In this document: positions 33,046-42,521 of the stretch, piece by piece
Layout: every line of letters starts with the position of its first letter
Numbering within the stretch: position 1 is the stretch's first letter
From: Ruegeria sp. YS9
GTDB lineage: Bacteria > Pseudomonadota > Alphaproteobacteria > Rhodobacterales > Rhodobacteraceae
Direction: 5' to 3'
Length of the DNA: 64,000 nucleotides
Assembly (NCBI RefSeq): GCF_024628725.1
Contig: NZ_CP102409.1
Span: forward strand, 2,203,001 to 2,267,000
Notes under the pieces: generated by a model
Told to the model about the DNA's origin: nothing
The model's input: the letters and a program-made list of their open reading frames with translations, nothing else
Databases searched by the model: none
Made by a program: the position numbers and the translations under genes

Positions 33046-33857
33046 AGAACATTCCTATTTCGGCTCTGATTGGCCTCATGTTCACCGGCGCCTATTTCTT
33101 CGTGGCAATCGCAGCCCCGTTGATCGCGCCTTACGGGATGGCGGAAGTGGTCGGCGATGTATGGGAACCGGCCAGCGCCGAGCACCTGCTGGGCACCGAC
33201 AACATCGGCCGTGACCTGCTGACCCGCATGATCTATGGCGGGCGCACGACGATCTTCATTGCCGCCGCCGCGACATTGCTCAGCTTCTTGACCGGTACAT
33301 CGCTTGGTCTTCTGGCCGCCGTTCTGGGCGGTTGGGCGGATCAGGCGCTCAGCCGGACGGTCGATCTGATCATGTCCATCCCTACGCTGATCCTTGCGCT
33401 GGTCATTCTGGCCATCGTTCCGGTCACCGTTCCGATCCTGATCCTTGTCATGGGTCTTCTGGATGCGACACGCCCCTATCGCCTGTCGCGGTCCGTCGCC
33501 GTGGACATCAACGTGATGGATTATGTCGAAGCCGCGAAACTGCGTGGTGAGGGGCGGACCTGGATCATCTTCCGGGAAATCCTGCCGAACGCATTGTCAC
33601 CGCTGGTGGCCGAGTTCGGCCTGCGGTTCATTTTCATGGTGCTGTTTATCTCTACCCTGTCCTTCCTGGGTCTCGGCGTTCAACCGCCGCTGGCCGACTG
33701 GGGTGGCATCGTGAAGGAAAACAAGGACGGCATCGTCTATGGCATTGGCGCGGCCCTGTACCCCGCCGTGGCCATCGCGACGCTCGCAATCTCGGTCAAC
33801 CTTGTGGCTGACTGGATCCTGAACCGAACCACATCGCTGAAAGGAGGTCGGGGATGA
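33042..33857 (+). CDS. Peptide ABC transporter permease, DppC type
   Basis: This 271-aa protein has about six helices, HLLGTDNIGRDLLTRMIYGGR (the DppC hallmark; 20 of its residues are LLGTDNIGRDLLTRMIYGGR) and an EAA loop YVEAAKLRGEGRTWIIFREI. It forms the channel heterodimer with the DppB-type subunit. Start and stop overlap the neighbouring genes by four bases each, so the operon is tightly coupled. Confidence 0.92.
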   Translation: MKNIPISALIGLMFTGAYFFVAIAAPLIAPYGMAEVVGDVWEPASAEHLLGTDNIGRDLLTRMIYGGRTTIFIAAAATLLSFLTGTSLGLLAAVLGGWADQALSRTVDLIMSIPTLILALVILAIVPVTVPILILVMGLLDATRPYRLSRSVAVDINVMDYVEAAKLRGEGRTWIIFREILPNALSPLVAEFGLRFIFMVLFISTLSFLGLGVQPPLADWGGIVKENKDGIVYGIGAALYPAVAIATLAISVNLVADWILNRTTSLKGGRG

Positions 33858-35491
33858 GTGATACCCTTCTCAAGGTCCGTGACCTCAAGATCGGCGCGAC
33901 CGTTTACCCACCGGGTGAGAAACCCCATGACATCGAAATCGTGCACGGGGTCAGCTTTGACCTGGAGCGCGGCAAGGTACTGGGTCTGATCGGTGAATCC
34001 GGCGCAGGGAAATCCACCATCGGTCTTGCCTCGATGGCCTATGGCCGGGGTGGCGTCGAAATCACCGGCGGCGAGGTCTGGGTCAACGGGCGCGACATCC
34101 TGAAATCATCGCATAGCGATATTCGGAATCTGCGCGGGGGCGAGGTTGCCTATGTCTCGCAATCCGCGGCCGCGTCGTTCAACCCGGCCAAGAGGATCAT
34201 GGATCAGGTTGTCGAAGCGGCTGTCGAGCACAAGAAGTTTTCTCGCAAAGAAGCTGAAGGCCGCGCGCGTGAGCTGTTCGCAAAGCTGGGCTTGCCTGAC
34301 CCTGACAACATCGGCAGCCGCTATCCGCACCAGGTCTCGGGCGGTCAGTTGCAGCGTTGCATGACTGCGCTGGCACTGTGTCCTGAACCCGATCTGGTGG
34401 TGTTCGACGAACCCACCACGGCGCTGGATGTGACCACCCAGATCGATGTTCTGATGGCAATCAAGGATGCCATACGCGATACCGGCGTTGCTGCTTTGTA
34501 CATCACGCATGATCTGGCGGTCGTTGCGCAGGTCAGCGACGATATCATGGTTTTGCGGATGGGTGACACAGTCGAATACGGCAGCACCGACCAGATCATC
34601 AACAACCCGCAGGAAGAATACACGCAGGCTTTGGTCTCGGTGCGTTCGATCGAGCACGAAGAAAAGCAGCCCACACCGGAACCGCTGCTTACCGTTGACG
34701 GGATCACCGCGCGCTACAAGGGGCTGAACTTCGACGTGCTGCACAACGTCAATGTCGAGCTTCATCCGGGGCAGACGCTGGCGGTCGTGGGCGAATCCGG
34801 CTCGGGCAAATCCACGCTGGCCCGGGTGATCACCGGCCTGTTGCCGCCGCGCGATGGCGAGATCCGTTTTGCCGGTCGCACGCTGTCGCCGGACCTTGCG
34901 GGGCGGTCTCGCGAGGATCTGCGCGAGTTGCAGATGATCTATCAGATGGCAGACGTGGCAATGAACCCACGCCAGACCGTCGGCACCATCATCGGCCGCC
35001 CGTTGGAGTTCTATTTCAACATGCGCGGCGCTGAGAAGCGCAAACGGATCATCGAGTTGTTGGATGAGATCGAGCTGGGCGAAAAATTCATCGACCGCTA
35101 TCCTGCGGAACTGTCCGGAGGTCAGAAACAGCGTGTCTGTATCGCCCGGTCACTGGCAGCCAAGCCCAAGTTGATCATCTGTGACGAGGTCACTTCGGCA
35201 CTGGATCCGCTGGTGGCGGACGGCATCCTCAAGCTGCTGCTGGACCTGCAAAAGATCGAGGATGTGGCCTATCTGTTCATCACCCACGATCTGGCGACGG
35301 TCCGCGCGATCAGCGACAGCATCGCGGTGATGTATCAGGGTCGCGTGGCCCGTTACGGCTCGAAGAGTCAGGTGCTGAGCCCGCCCTTCGACGATTATAC
35401 CGACCTGCTGCTCAGTTCGGTGCCTGAAATGCATCTGGGCTGGCTGGAAGAGGTCGTCGCCCATCGCAAGATGGAAAGCGCCGGCAACTGA
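33854..35491 (+). CDS. Peptide ABC transporter ATPase, fused DppD-DppF
   Basis: This 545-aa protein carries two ABC domains. Domain 1 has Walker A GESGAGKST (47-55), signature VSGGQLQR and Walker B LVVFDEPTTALD. Domain 2 has Walker A GESGSGKST (about 310), signature LSGGQKQR and IICDEVTSALD. One polypeptide thus supplies both nucleotide-binding sites that DppD and DppF usually provide separately. The second Walker B has Val instead of Pro after the catalytic Glu. A terminator follows at 35522. Confidence 0.93.
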   Translation: MSDTLLKVRDLKIGATVYPPGEKPHDIEIVHGVSFDLERGKVLGLIGESGAGKSTIGLASMAYGRGGVEITGGEVWVNGRDILKSSHSDIRNLRGGEVAYVSQSAAASFNPAKRIMDQVVEAAVEHKKFSRKEAEGRARELFAKLGLPDPDNIGSRYPHQVSGGQLQRCMTALALCPEPDLVVFDEPTTALDVTTQIDVLMAIKDAIRDTGVAALYITHDLAVVAQVSDDIMVLRMGDTVEYGSTDQIINNPQEEYTQALVSVRSIEHEEKQPTPEPLLTVDGITARYKGLNFDVLHNVNVELHPGQTLAVVGESGSGKSTLARVITGLLPPRDGEIRFAGRTLSPDLAGRSREDLRELQMIYQMADVAMNPRQTVGTIIGRPLEFYFNMRGAEKRKRIIELLDEIELGEKFIDRYPAELSGGQKQRVCIARSLAAKPKLIICDEVTSALDPLVADGILKLLLDLQKIEDVAYLFITHDLATVRAISDSIAVMYQGRVARYGSKSQVLSPPFDDYTDLLLSSVPEMHLGWLEEVVAHRKMESAGN

Positions 35492-35521
35492 TCCGGTTCG
35501 TGACATTTCGATGAAGGTTTG

Positions 35522-35560
35522 AATCCCGGCACCTTGTTTGAAGACAGGTGTCGGGATTTT
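35522..35560 (+). terminator. Terminator of the peptide transporter operon
   Basis: AATCCCGGCACCT (35522-35534) pairs with AGGTGTCGGGATT (35546-35558) with one G-U pair. The T-run is short (TTTTG). Confidence 0.7.
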
Positions 35561-35644
35561 GCTATTGGGGGCGCAAAGTGGCAGCCGATGGGCGTCGAAT
35601 CTCTTAGGGTCGCCGGAACGCAATGTCTCTCAAAGGGCCTCGAC

Positions 35645-36481
35645 ATGGACCGCAAGCTTCTCCTCATCATTCTGGACGGTGTCCCCTATCGCAATTTTCG
35701 CCGCCTGTTCGGCAATCTCGAAGGCTGGGTCGACAGTGGTGAAGCACGGCTTTGGAAACTGCGTGCCGTGCTGCCTTCGACATCGGCCAGTTGCTATGCG
35801 TCGATCCACACGGGCGTGACACCGCAAGAACATGGCTGCACCGGGAATGGAAACGTCTTCCGGCTGAGCCACAAGGACGTGTTCAGTCAGGTGCGTGAAG
35901 CCGGTGGTGTGACCGGGGCGGTGACACACAGCTATTGGTCGCAGTTCTTCAACCGTCACCCCTTCGACTACGTCCGCGACATCGAATACGACGAGCCCGA
36001 AAGCGCGACGATCAACCATGGCCGTTTTCACAGCATGACGGGCTATGGCAAAGCCAACCAGATGACGCCATCCGATGTCGATCTGTATGCCACTCTGACC
36101 AACCTGTGCCTGCGTTTCGGGCTGGACTATGGCATTCTGCACACCTGCACGCTGGATAGTATGGGCCACCGTTTTTTCCACGATTGTGAAGAAATGGATC
36201 ACGCCTGCTTTGTTGCCGACGAAATGCTTGCGCCTTTCATCCCCCGCTGGCGCCAGTTGGGATATGAAGTGATCGTCACCGCGGATCATGGCCAAGACGA
36301 GCGCGGCCACCACGGTGGGCGCGGCCCGCTGCAACAGGAAACGGCGCTGTACTATTTCGGTGACGCAGAAGGGCCAGACGCCGAGACCGTCATAAGCCAG
36401 TTGCAATTGGCCCCGACCATCCTGAGCCGAATGGGTGCCCCCATCGCAGAGACAATGAAGGCGGAACCGTTTCTGCGGTAA
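35645..36481 (+). CDS. Alkaline-phosphatase-superfamily nucleotide pyrophosphatase/phosphodiesterase
   Basis: This 278-aa cytoplasmic protein has metal-site motifs LLIILDGVPYRNF (Asp), the nucleophile region PSTSASCYASIHTG (Ser or Thr), LDSMGHRFFHD and TADHGQDERGHHGG (Asp-His pairs). These match the phosphodiesterase branch of the alkaline phosphatase superfamily. Bases 35519-35644 are in frame but contain the upstream terminator, so ATG 35645 is the start. There is no signal peptide. The substrate is unknown. Confidence 0.85.
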   Translation: MDRKLLLIILDGVPYRNFRRLFGNLEGWVDSGEARLWKLRAVLPSTSASCYASIHTGVTPQEHGCTGNGNVFRLSHKDVFSQVREAGGVTGAVTHSYWSQFFNRHPFDYVRDIEYDEPESATINHGRFHSMTGYGKANQMTPSDVDLYATLTNLCLRFGLDYGILHTCTLDSMGHRFFHDCEEMDHACFVADEMLAPFIPRWRQLGYEVIVTADHGQDERGHHGGRGPLQQETALYYFGDAEGPDAETVISQLQLAPTILSRMGAPIAETMKAEPFLR

Positions 36482-36504
36482 TGGTCATGCGGCTTCGGGG
36501 CCGC

Positions 36505-37308
36505 TTATGCGGCCTTCGCCGCCACCACTGTCGCAAATACCTGGTATCCGTAAAGCGACCCGTTTCGAGCACGTCTTTCGTGCTCGGCCACAAGCCCCGC
36601 TGCCAGTTCTTTTCCGATATCACCTCGCTCGTACATTTGCTTGGTGGTCAGGTCGACCCAAGGCAACATCTGCTCGGGTGTCGAGACAACTCTGCTTTGC
36701 ACGTCAAAGTGTTTCACGGATAGTCCGGCATCGGAAATCATTGACCTGAGTTTTGCGACGACAAAAGGATCGGTTACAAACTCGCGGACGAACTCTTTTG
36801 CGCAGATATCCAGTGGATCATTCGGAAAAGAGCTGAACGTCGCTTTGGAAAAATCAGCGTCACACACAATCAACAGACCATCAGGCTTCAGCACTCTGAA
36901 AGCCTCGGCAATCAGAGATTCGGGATCTTCCACATGCGTGAGCACCGTGTGCATGATAACCGCATCGACGGTTTCATCTTCCAAAGGCAGCGCGGCACCG
37001 TCCGCCACTTTAAACGTCAGGTTCGAATACTCTTTGGCCCGATCGTTGGCTTCCGAGACAAACCCTTTCGAAGGTTCGAAACCTATGACGTTCGCCGGGT
37101 GGCAGTGTGATGCGATACGACGTGTGACGGCGCCTGCACCGGCCCCAACCTCAACAACCGTTGATGCATCCGTGACGTTCAGATGACCCAGATAGGCGGC
37201 AACGATCCGTTCCATGGTCGGGTCCGCTTGCCGTTGGTCCATTGAATCCGCAAACAACTTGATGAATTCAGGCCCGGCGGCATCAACGTTCTGGAAGGGG
37301 TCGGTCAT
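36505..37308 (-). CDS. Class I SAM-dependent methyltransferase
   Basis: This 267-aa protein has motif I VVEVGAGAGAVTRRIAS (about residues 48-64), an acidic motif II VIGFEPSKGF, DAVIMHTVLTHVEDPESLIAEA (motif IV region, given in part) and AFRVLKPDGLLIV. It belongs to the Methyltransf_11/25 group, whose members act on quinones, lipids or small molecules. ATG 37308 precedes MTDPFQNV; an upstream in-frame ATG at 37398 lacks support. It is 99 bp downstream of the alpha/beta hydrolase gene on the same strand. Confidence 0.85.
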   Translation of the reverse strand: MTDPFQNVDAAGPEFIKLFADSMDQRQADPTMERIVAAYLGHLNVTDASTVVEVGAGAGAVTRRIASHCHPANVIGFEPSKGFVSEANDRAKEYSNLTFKVADGAALPLEDETVDAVIMHTVLTHVEDPESLIAEAFRVLKPDGLLIVCDADFSKATFSSFPNDPLDICAKEFVREFVTDPFVVAKLRSMISDAGLSVKHFDVQSRVVSTPEQMLPWVDLTTKQMYERGDIGKELAAGLVAEHERRARNGSLYGYQVFATVVAAKAA

Positions 37309-37407
37309 AAGGTAATATCTCCTCGGAGAATTTGAGTGAGCGTACCACAGCCAGCCGCTTTTCGGCATACAGGCCCCAAAAAGGACCAGAGCCTTCAAAT
37401 CACTGCA

Positions 37408-38331
37408 TCAGTCGTAGGACCAGATCCCCTGCCCCAGCGCTTCTATCGCAACCGAAATACGTTCAAAACTGTCAGCCGCACGTTTCACCGAGGTTCTCGC
37501 GCGCAGATACCCGTGCACAAGACCGAATTCATTGATCCAGTGGGCCTGCCCGCCCGCCGCATTGATCCGACTGCAATAAACCTGCCCGTCGTCACGCAGC
37601 GGATCGCAATCAGCCGTTACAACCACGGTCGGCGGCAGGTTTGAAAAGTCACTGTCCTGCAACGGCGCATAGGTCGGATCGCCCTGGGGCGGATCGCCCG
37701 CGCATCGGACGGTTTCATAAAACTTGATTTCATCCAACGTCAGCAAGGGGGCCTGGGCATGTTCCTGGTAGGACCCCCGGGTGCGGTCCCCACCGAGGCC
37801 CGGATAGATCAGCACCTGCCCCAGGATTCCGTCCAAACGCCCGCGCGCGTAGTGGGATACCGCAGCAGCCAGATTTCCACCGGCGCTGTCACCGGCCAAA
37901 ATCAATGGGTCTCCGAATTTGGTTGCGGCCCAGTTCGCTGCCGCCCAACAGTCATCAAACTGTGCCGGGTGCACATGTTCAGGACACAGCCGGTAATCGA
38001 CGGCGACGACCCGGTACCCGGTTTGGGCGCATAATTCAGCGCAAACATCGTCGTGACTTTCCAGACCACCAACAACGAAACCGCCACCATGAAAATAGAT
38101 GACGGTTCGGGTTGGTTGCCCGGCAGAGTAAATTCGAACCGGAACACCATCAGCGGTCCGGTCTTCTGTTTCCACCCCAGCCGGGCGTGGTTGGCGAAAG
38201 TCCTGACACATGGTGTCATAGACACGGCGCTGATCCTCGATCGACAGATCGACCGCGTCATCGGGATAGCTTTCTGCCGTGCGACGTATGAACGCCCAGG
38301 TTTCTTCGTCGATCAGGCGTTCATAGTCCAT
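37408..38331 (-). CDS. Alpha/beta hydrolase (hormone-sensitive-lipase type)
   Basis: This 307-aa esterase/lipase of family IV has the oxyanion-hole motif HGGGFVVGG and the nucleophile elbow GDSAGGN. It also has an acid in CDPLRDDG and the catalytic His in LVHGYL. It has no signal peptide. It follows the acyl-CoA synthetase gene after 12 bp on the same strand, so the two are probably co-expressed and may act on related acyl compounds. Confidence 0.9.
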   Translation of the reverse strand: MDYERLIDEETWAFIRRTAESYPDDAVDLSIEDQRRVYDTMCQDFRQPRPAGVETEDRTADGVPVRIYSAGQPTRTVIYFHGGGFVVGGLESHDDVCAELCAQTGYRVVAVDYRLCPEHVHPAQFDDCWAAANWAATKFGDPLILAGDSAGGNLAAAVSHYARGRLDGILGQVLIYPGLGGDRTRGSYQEHAQAPLLTLDEIKFYETVRCAGDPPQGDPTYAPLQDSDFSNLPPTVVVTADCDPLRDDGQVYCSRINAAGGQAHWINEFGLVHGYLRARTSVKRAADSFERISVAIEALGQGIWSYD

Positions 38332-38343
38332 TGTCCCTCCGGC

Positions 38344-40233
38344 TTATTCAGACCACTCCCATGGCCGGGTGTATACCCCCAGCACTTTTGCAACATCGTC
38401 TTCCGAAGATCCGTTCGCGTCAAGCTGCGCGACAAGGCCGCGCTTCTTGTCATCGATGACAGAAACAACCCGCGCCGCCAATCCTGCATCCTCAAGGGCG
38501 CCGTTGTAGATACGAGTGATGGCCTGTTTCCGAAGATCAGGCTTGAACACCTTGCCAACCGCCGTTTTGGGCAGCTCATCCAGAATGGTCATGTGCTTTG
38601 GCTGCGCCGCGCGTTCATGCACGTGAATCTTGCAGTAATCCATCAGTTCTTTTTCTGTGACCGACGCGCCCTCGACCAGTTCGACAAAGGCGCAGGGAAC
38701 TTCACCGGAATGTGCGTCCGGCTGGCCGATGGCACCGGCAAAAGCAACGGCGTCATGGCCCAGCAAAGCCTCTTCGATCTCGGCAGGGTCGATGTTGTGA
38801 CCGCCACGAATGATCAGGTCCTTCGCGCGACCGGTGATCCACAGATACCCATCTTCGTCGAAGCGCCCCAGATCGCCCGTGCGCAGGTACTTGTCAAAGT
38901 GATACAGGTTAACGTTCTTGTCGGCCTCGGTATAGGTATTGCCCGCATAGACACCCGGGTTCGAGATGCAGATCTCACCGATTTGATCAGTGTCGCACTC
39001 GGTCGGTCCATCTGGCCCATCCTGCAAGATCTTGACGTCTGTATAGGGGAAGGGAATACCGATGGATCCGATCTTTTTCTCACCATCTACCGGGTTGCAC
39101 GAGACCAGACACGTGGCCTCTGTCAGACCATACCCTTCGACAATGGTGACGCCGGTTGCTTCTTCAAACCGGCGGAACAGCTCCACCGGCAACGGGGCCG
39201 AACCCGAGAAGGCCGTTTTTACGCTTGAGATATCGGCATCGACCGGGCGCTGCATCTTGGCTGAAATCGCAGTTGGCACGGTGATGATGAAGCTCACCTT
39301 CCAACGCTCGATCAGCTTCCAGAAATTGTCGAACACCCCGTCGCCGCGATATCCCTGTGGCGTCGGGAAAACCACATGGGCACCGGAGGATACGGCCGCC
39401 ATCACAATCACATGCACCGCGAAAACGTGGAACATGGGCAGCGGGCACATGATGACGTCGTTTTCGTCAAACAGAAGCGTGCTTCCCAACCAGCCGTTGT
39501 AGATCAGGCCGGAATACTTGTGCTGCGCCACCTTCGGCATACCCGTGGTACCGCCGGTATGAAAATAACAGGCGACACGATCTTCTTTGCTGTCTTCAAA
39601 CGTCAGCGTCGTCGGCTGCTTGGCCAGTTCCGTGTGGAAGTTCTTGTAATCCGCATGGGCCAGCTTTTCCTTGTCGCCCATCTTGGGGCGCAGGAACGGC
39701 ACCAGCCATGATTTGGGTGGGGTCAGATACCGGTTCAGATCAATTTCCAGAATGGTATTGACCTTGGGTGCGTGGCGCACCGCCTCTTCGACCTTCTGCG
39801 CGACATCTGTTTTCGGGAAGGATTTCAGCGTCACCACGACCTTGGCGCCGGTCTCGCGTAGGATCGCTGCGATCTGTTCCGGTTCAAGCAGGGGGTTGAT
39901 CGGGTTCACGATCCCCGCAACCGCGCCGCCCATCATCGTGACCAGTGTCTCGTTGCAGTTGGGCAGCACATAGGCGACCACGTCTTTTTCACCCACACCC
40001 AGCGAGCGGAACAGGTTCGCCGCCTGATTGACCTGGCCCAGAAGTTGCGACCAGGTCAGCGTTTCGGCCTTGTCCTTCGGGCCCGAGAACAGTTGGAAGC
40101 TCATGGCTTTGTGGTTGGGGAACTTCCCTGCGGTGCGCGACAAAAGCTGATGGAAGGTGACGGGCAAATCCCGATCCTCCCACGGCATTTCCTGTTCCAT
40201 GCGCTTCTTGTCTTCCAAACCCACAAAGGCCAT
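38344..40233 (-). CDS. Acyl-CoA synthetase (AMP-forming)
   Basis: This 629-aa ANL-superfamily enzyme has the P-loop YFHTGGTTGMPKVAQ near residue 220, GYGLTEATCLVSCNP, TGDLGRFDEDGYLWITGR and a C-terminal PKTAVGKVFKPDLR with the catalytic Lys. It activates a carboxylate with ATP and CoA and is longer than typical 540-aa members because of an extended N-terminal region. The fatty-acyl type is favoured but the substrate is not determined. It is first gene of the leftward pair with the hydrolase. Confidence 0.92.
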   Translation of the reverse strand: MAFVGLEDKKRMEQEMPWEDRDLPVTFHQLLSRTAGKFPNHKAMSFQLFSGPKDKAETLTWSQLLGQVNQAANLFRSLGVGEKDVVAYVLPNCNETLVTMMGGAVAGIVNPINPLLEPEQIAAILRETGAKVVVTLKSFPKTDVAQKVEEAVRHAPKVNTILEIDLNRYLTPPKSWLVPFLRPKMGDKEKLAHADYKNFHTELAKQPTTLTFEDSKEDRVACYFHTGGTTGMPKVAQHKYSGLIYNGWLGSTLLFDENDVIMCPLPMFHVFAVHVIVMAAVSSGAHVVFPTPQGYRGDGVFDNFWKLIERWKVSFIITVPTAISAKMQRPVDADISSVKTAFSGSAPLPVELFRRFEEATGVTIVEGYGLTEATCLVSCNPVDGEKKIGSIGIPFPYTDVKILQDGPDGPTECDTDQIGEICISNPGVYAGNTYTEADKNVNLYHFDKYLRTGDLGRFDEDGYLWITGRAKDLIIRGGHNIDPAEIEEALLGHDAVAFAGAIGQPDAHSGEVPCAFVELVEGASVTEKELMDYCKIHVHERAAQPKHMTILDELPKTAVGKVFKPDLRKQAITRIYNGALEDAGLAARVVSVIDDKKRGLVAQLDANGSSEDDVAKVLGVYTRPWEWSE

Positions 40234-40393
40234 GTGGTTCCTCCCGTATTATTCTCCCGCGTTTTGCGCGGGCTTGTTATGCGCAACCAAGATGGAAGCA
40301 AAACGAACCTCGCGCAAGCGAGGCCTTAGCCTTCAAAGGGAGTAAAATGTAGAATGACGCTACGGCGAATGTGCAAGTGCCGGAGCGTCACTC

Positions 40394-42214
40394 TTATTCT
40401 GCGGCGACACCATCGGTGAACTGCAACCGTGCAAGGCGTGCATACAGCCCGTCCTGAGACACCAGATCCTCGTGGCGGCCTTGTGCCACGATGCGGCCTT
40501 CCTCCAGCACAACGATGCGGTCGGCTTTCTTTACGGTTGCCAATCTGTGCGCGACGATCAGGGTCGTGCGCCCGGCACGCATCTTGTCCACCGCGCCCTG
40601 CACTGCGCGTTCACTTTCCGCATCCAGCGCCGAAGTCGCCTCGTCCAGCAGCAGAACCGGCGCGTCGCGCAGGATTGCACGGGCAATGGCAATACGCTGC
40701 TTCTGCCCGCCGGACAGCATGACACCGCGTTCGCCGACAAAGCTGTCATATCCTTGGGGCAAGGCCGCGATAAAGTCATGCGCGGCAGCGGCCCGGGCGG
40801 CGGCCTCGACTTCTGCATCCGAGGCGTCCAGACGGCCAAAGCGGATGTTTTCCCGAGCGGATGCAGCAAAGATCACAGGGTCCTGGGGCACCAAAGCCAT
40901 GTGGCGGCGAAAGTCTGACCGGTCGAGGTCGCGCAGATCAAGACCGTCCAGCGTCACGCGGCCCGAGTTTGGATCATAGAAGCGCTGGATCAGTTGAATC
41001 ACGGTTGTTTTTCCCGCCCCCGATGGCCCGACGAATGCGACCGTCTCGCCGGGTTTCACCAAAAGCGAGAGATGATCCAGTGCAATCGTATCGGGGCGCG
41101 CCGGATAGCGGAAGCTGACGTCTTCAAACCGGATTTCGCCCTGAACGTCTTTGGGCAGCGCTTTGGGATTGGCGGGGTCAGTGACAGTATCTTCTGCATG
41201 AAGCAGCTCGACCAGACGTTCGGTGGCACCTGCGGCGCGCTGAAGTTCGCTCCAGATTTCGGACAGGGCCGCGACCGAGCCCGCCATGATGATCGAATAG
41301 ATGACGAACTGGATCAGAACGCCTTCGGTCATCACGCCATTTCGCACGTCGTTGGCACCCATCCACAGAACACCAACGATACCCGAGAAAACCAGGAAGA
41401 TCACGATCACCGTCAGAACCGCGCGGGTCTGTATGCGGCGCAGCGACACGCGGTAGGATGTCTCGATCATCTCACTGAACTGCTGGCGGCTGGCCTGTTC
41501 ATGAGAAAAAGCCTGAACGGTCTGCACCGCGCTCAATGCCTCACCGGCGTTGCCGGACGAGGCCGCGATCCAGTCCTGATTCTCGCGGCTGATCACGCGC
41601 AGGCGGCGGCCAAGTACGAGGATAGGCACGATGACCACCGGGATCAGCAACAATACCAGCCCGGTCAGCTTGGCGGATGTCAGCAGCATCAGAACCAGCC
41701 CGCCGACGAACAACAGTATGTTTCTCAGGGCAATGGACACTGACGAGCCGAGGACCGATTGGATCAGCGTCGTATCGGTGGTGATCCGGCTTAGCACCTC
41801 TCCGGTCATGATGCGTTCGTAGAATTCCGGGCTCATGCCGATGACCCGATCAAACACCGCCTTGCGGATATCGGCCACCACCCGTTCGCCCAGACGGGTC
41901 ACAAGCGCGTATCTGATACCGGTGCCCACGGCCAGAACAGCGGCAATGCCGAGCGCGGCCAGAAAATACCAATCCAGAAGCTCTCCATCCTGAATGCGGA
42001 AATTGTCGACGACGCGCCGTACTGCCAGTGGCAACGTCAGGGTCATGCTCGCCGTCAGAATCAACGCCAGCGTCGCGCCGATCATCAGGAACTTGTAGGG
42101 TTTCATGAACGGCCAAAGCGAGGCCAGAACCCCAATCTTCTTTGAACGCGCGCGTTCCTCGGAGGCTCCGGGCGCGGCGGTATGCGTTGGCTTGCTGGCG
42201 GCTTGTCTTGCCAT
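40394..42214 (-). CDS. ABC exporter, fused permease-ATPase (MsbA/LmrA-like)
   Basis: This 606-aa half-transporter has six helices in residues about 30-320 (FLMIGATLALILTASMTLTL onward). The ATPase domain has Walker A GPSGAGKTT near residue 400, signature LSGGQKQR and Walker B VLLLDEATSALD. The arrangement is that of homodimeric lipid or multidrug exporters. It has its own leader of about 130 bp. No dedicated substrate gene is adjacent. Confidence 0.93.
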   Translation of the reverse strand: MARQAASKPTHTAAPGASEERARSKKIGVLASLWPFMKPYKFLMIGATLALILTASMTLTLPLAVRRVVDNFRIQDGELLDWYFLAALGIAAVLAVGTGIRYALVTRLGERVVADIRKAVFDRVIGMSPEFYERIMTGEVLSRITTDTTLIQSVLGSSVSIALRNILLFVGGLVLMLLTSAKLTGLVLLLIPVVIVPILVLGRRLRVISRENQDWIAASSGNAGEALSAVQTVQAFSHEQASRQQFSEMIETSYRVSLRRIQTRAVLTVIVIFLVFSGIVGVLWMGANDVRNGVMTEGVLIQFVIYSIIMAGSVAALSEIWSELQRAAGATERLVELLHAEDTVTDPANPKALPKDVQGEIRFEDVSFRYPARPDTIALDHLSLLVKPGETVAFVGPSGAGKTTVIQLIQRFYDPNSGRVTLDGLDLRDLDRSDFRRHMALVPQDPVIFAASARENIRFGRLDASDAEVEAAARAAAAHDFIAALPQGYDSFVGERGVMLSGGQKQRIAIARAILRDAPVLLLDEATSALDAESERAVQGAVDKMRAGRTTLIVAHRLATVKKADRIVVLEEGRIVAQGRHEDLVSQDGLYARLARLQFTDGVAAE

Positions 42215-42343
42215 GTCTGGCCCTTGTGTCCTGATCGGTACTGAGTGACCGCTTTCTTGGAGGTACAGTCAAGTATGGTCAAGCATCACAACCACAATCG
42301 GCAGGTCGAAAGGGCCATTTGACGCAGAATTTCAGGGAAGGAG

Positions 42344-42417
42344 TGGAGCGGGTAGACGGAATCGAACCGACATAGCCTGCTTGGAAGGCAGGGGCTTTAC
42401 CATTAAGCTATACCCGC
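42344..42417 (-). tRNA. tRNA-Gly, anticodon TCC
   Basis: Read leftward, the acceptor GCGGGTA (42411-42417) pairs with TACCCGC (42348-42354). The anticodon arm CCTGC-CTTCCAA-GCAGG gives anticodon TCC, and the T arm contains GGTTCGATTCC. The discriminator T and an encoded CCA (42344-42346) complete a 74-nt cloverleaf. It reads GGA and GGG glycine codons. Confidence 0.97.
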
Positions 42418-42521
42418 AAATGGTCTGCGCTGGTTAAGTCATGCTTTCGGGATCGTCAAGCCGGAAGTGGCAAATTTAGTGGCGCTATTTTTCCGATACT
42501 GCCCGGCCCGACACCGGCCCG

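Noticed and set aside
35519..35644. Upstream start of the phosphatase-superfamily gene
   Set aside because: This stretch holds the terminator of the transporter operon; ATG 35645 begins the conserved fold directly.
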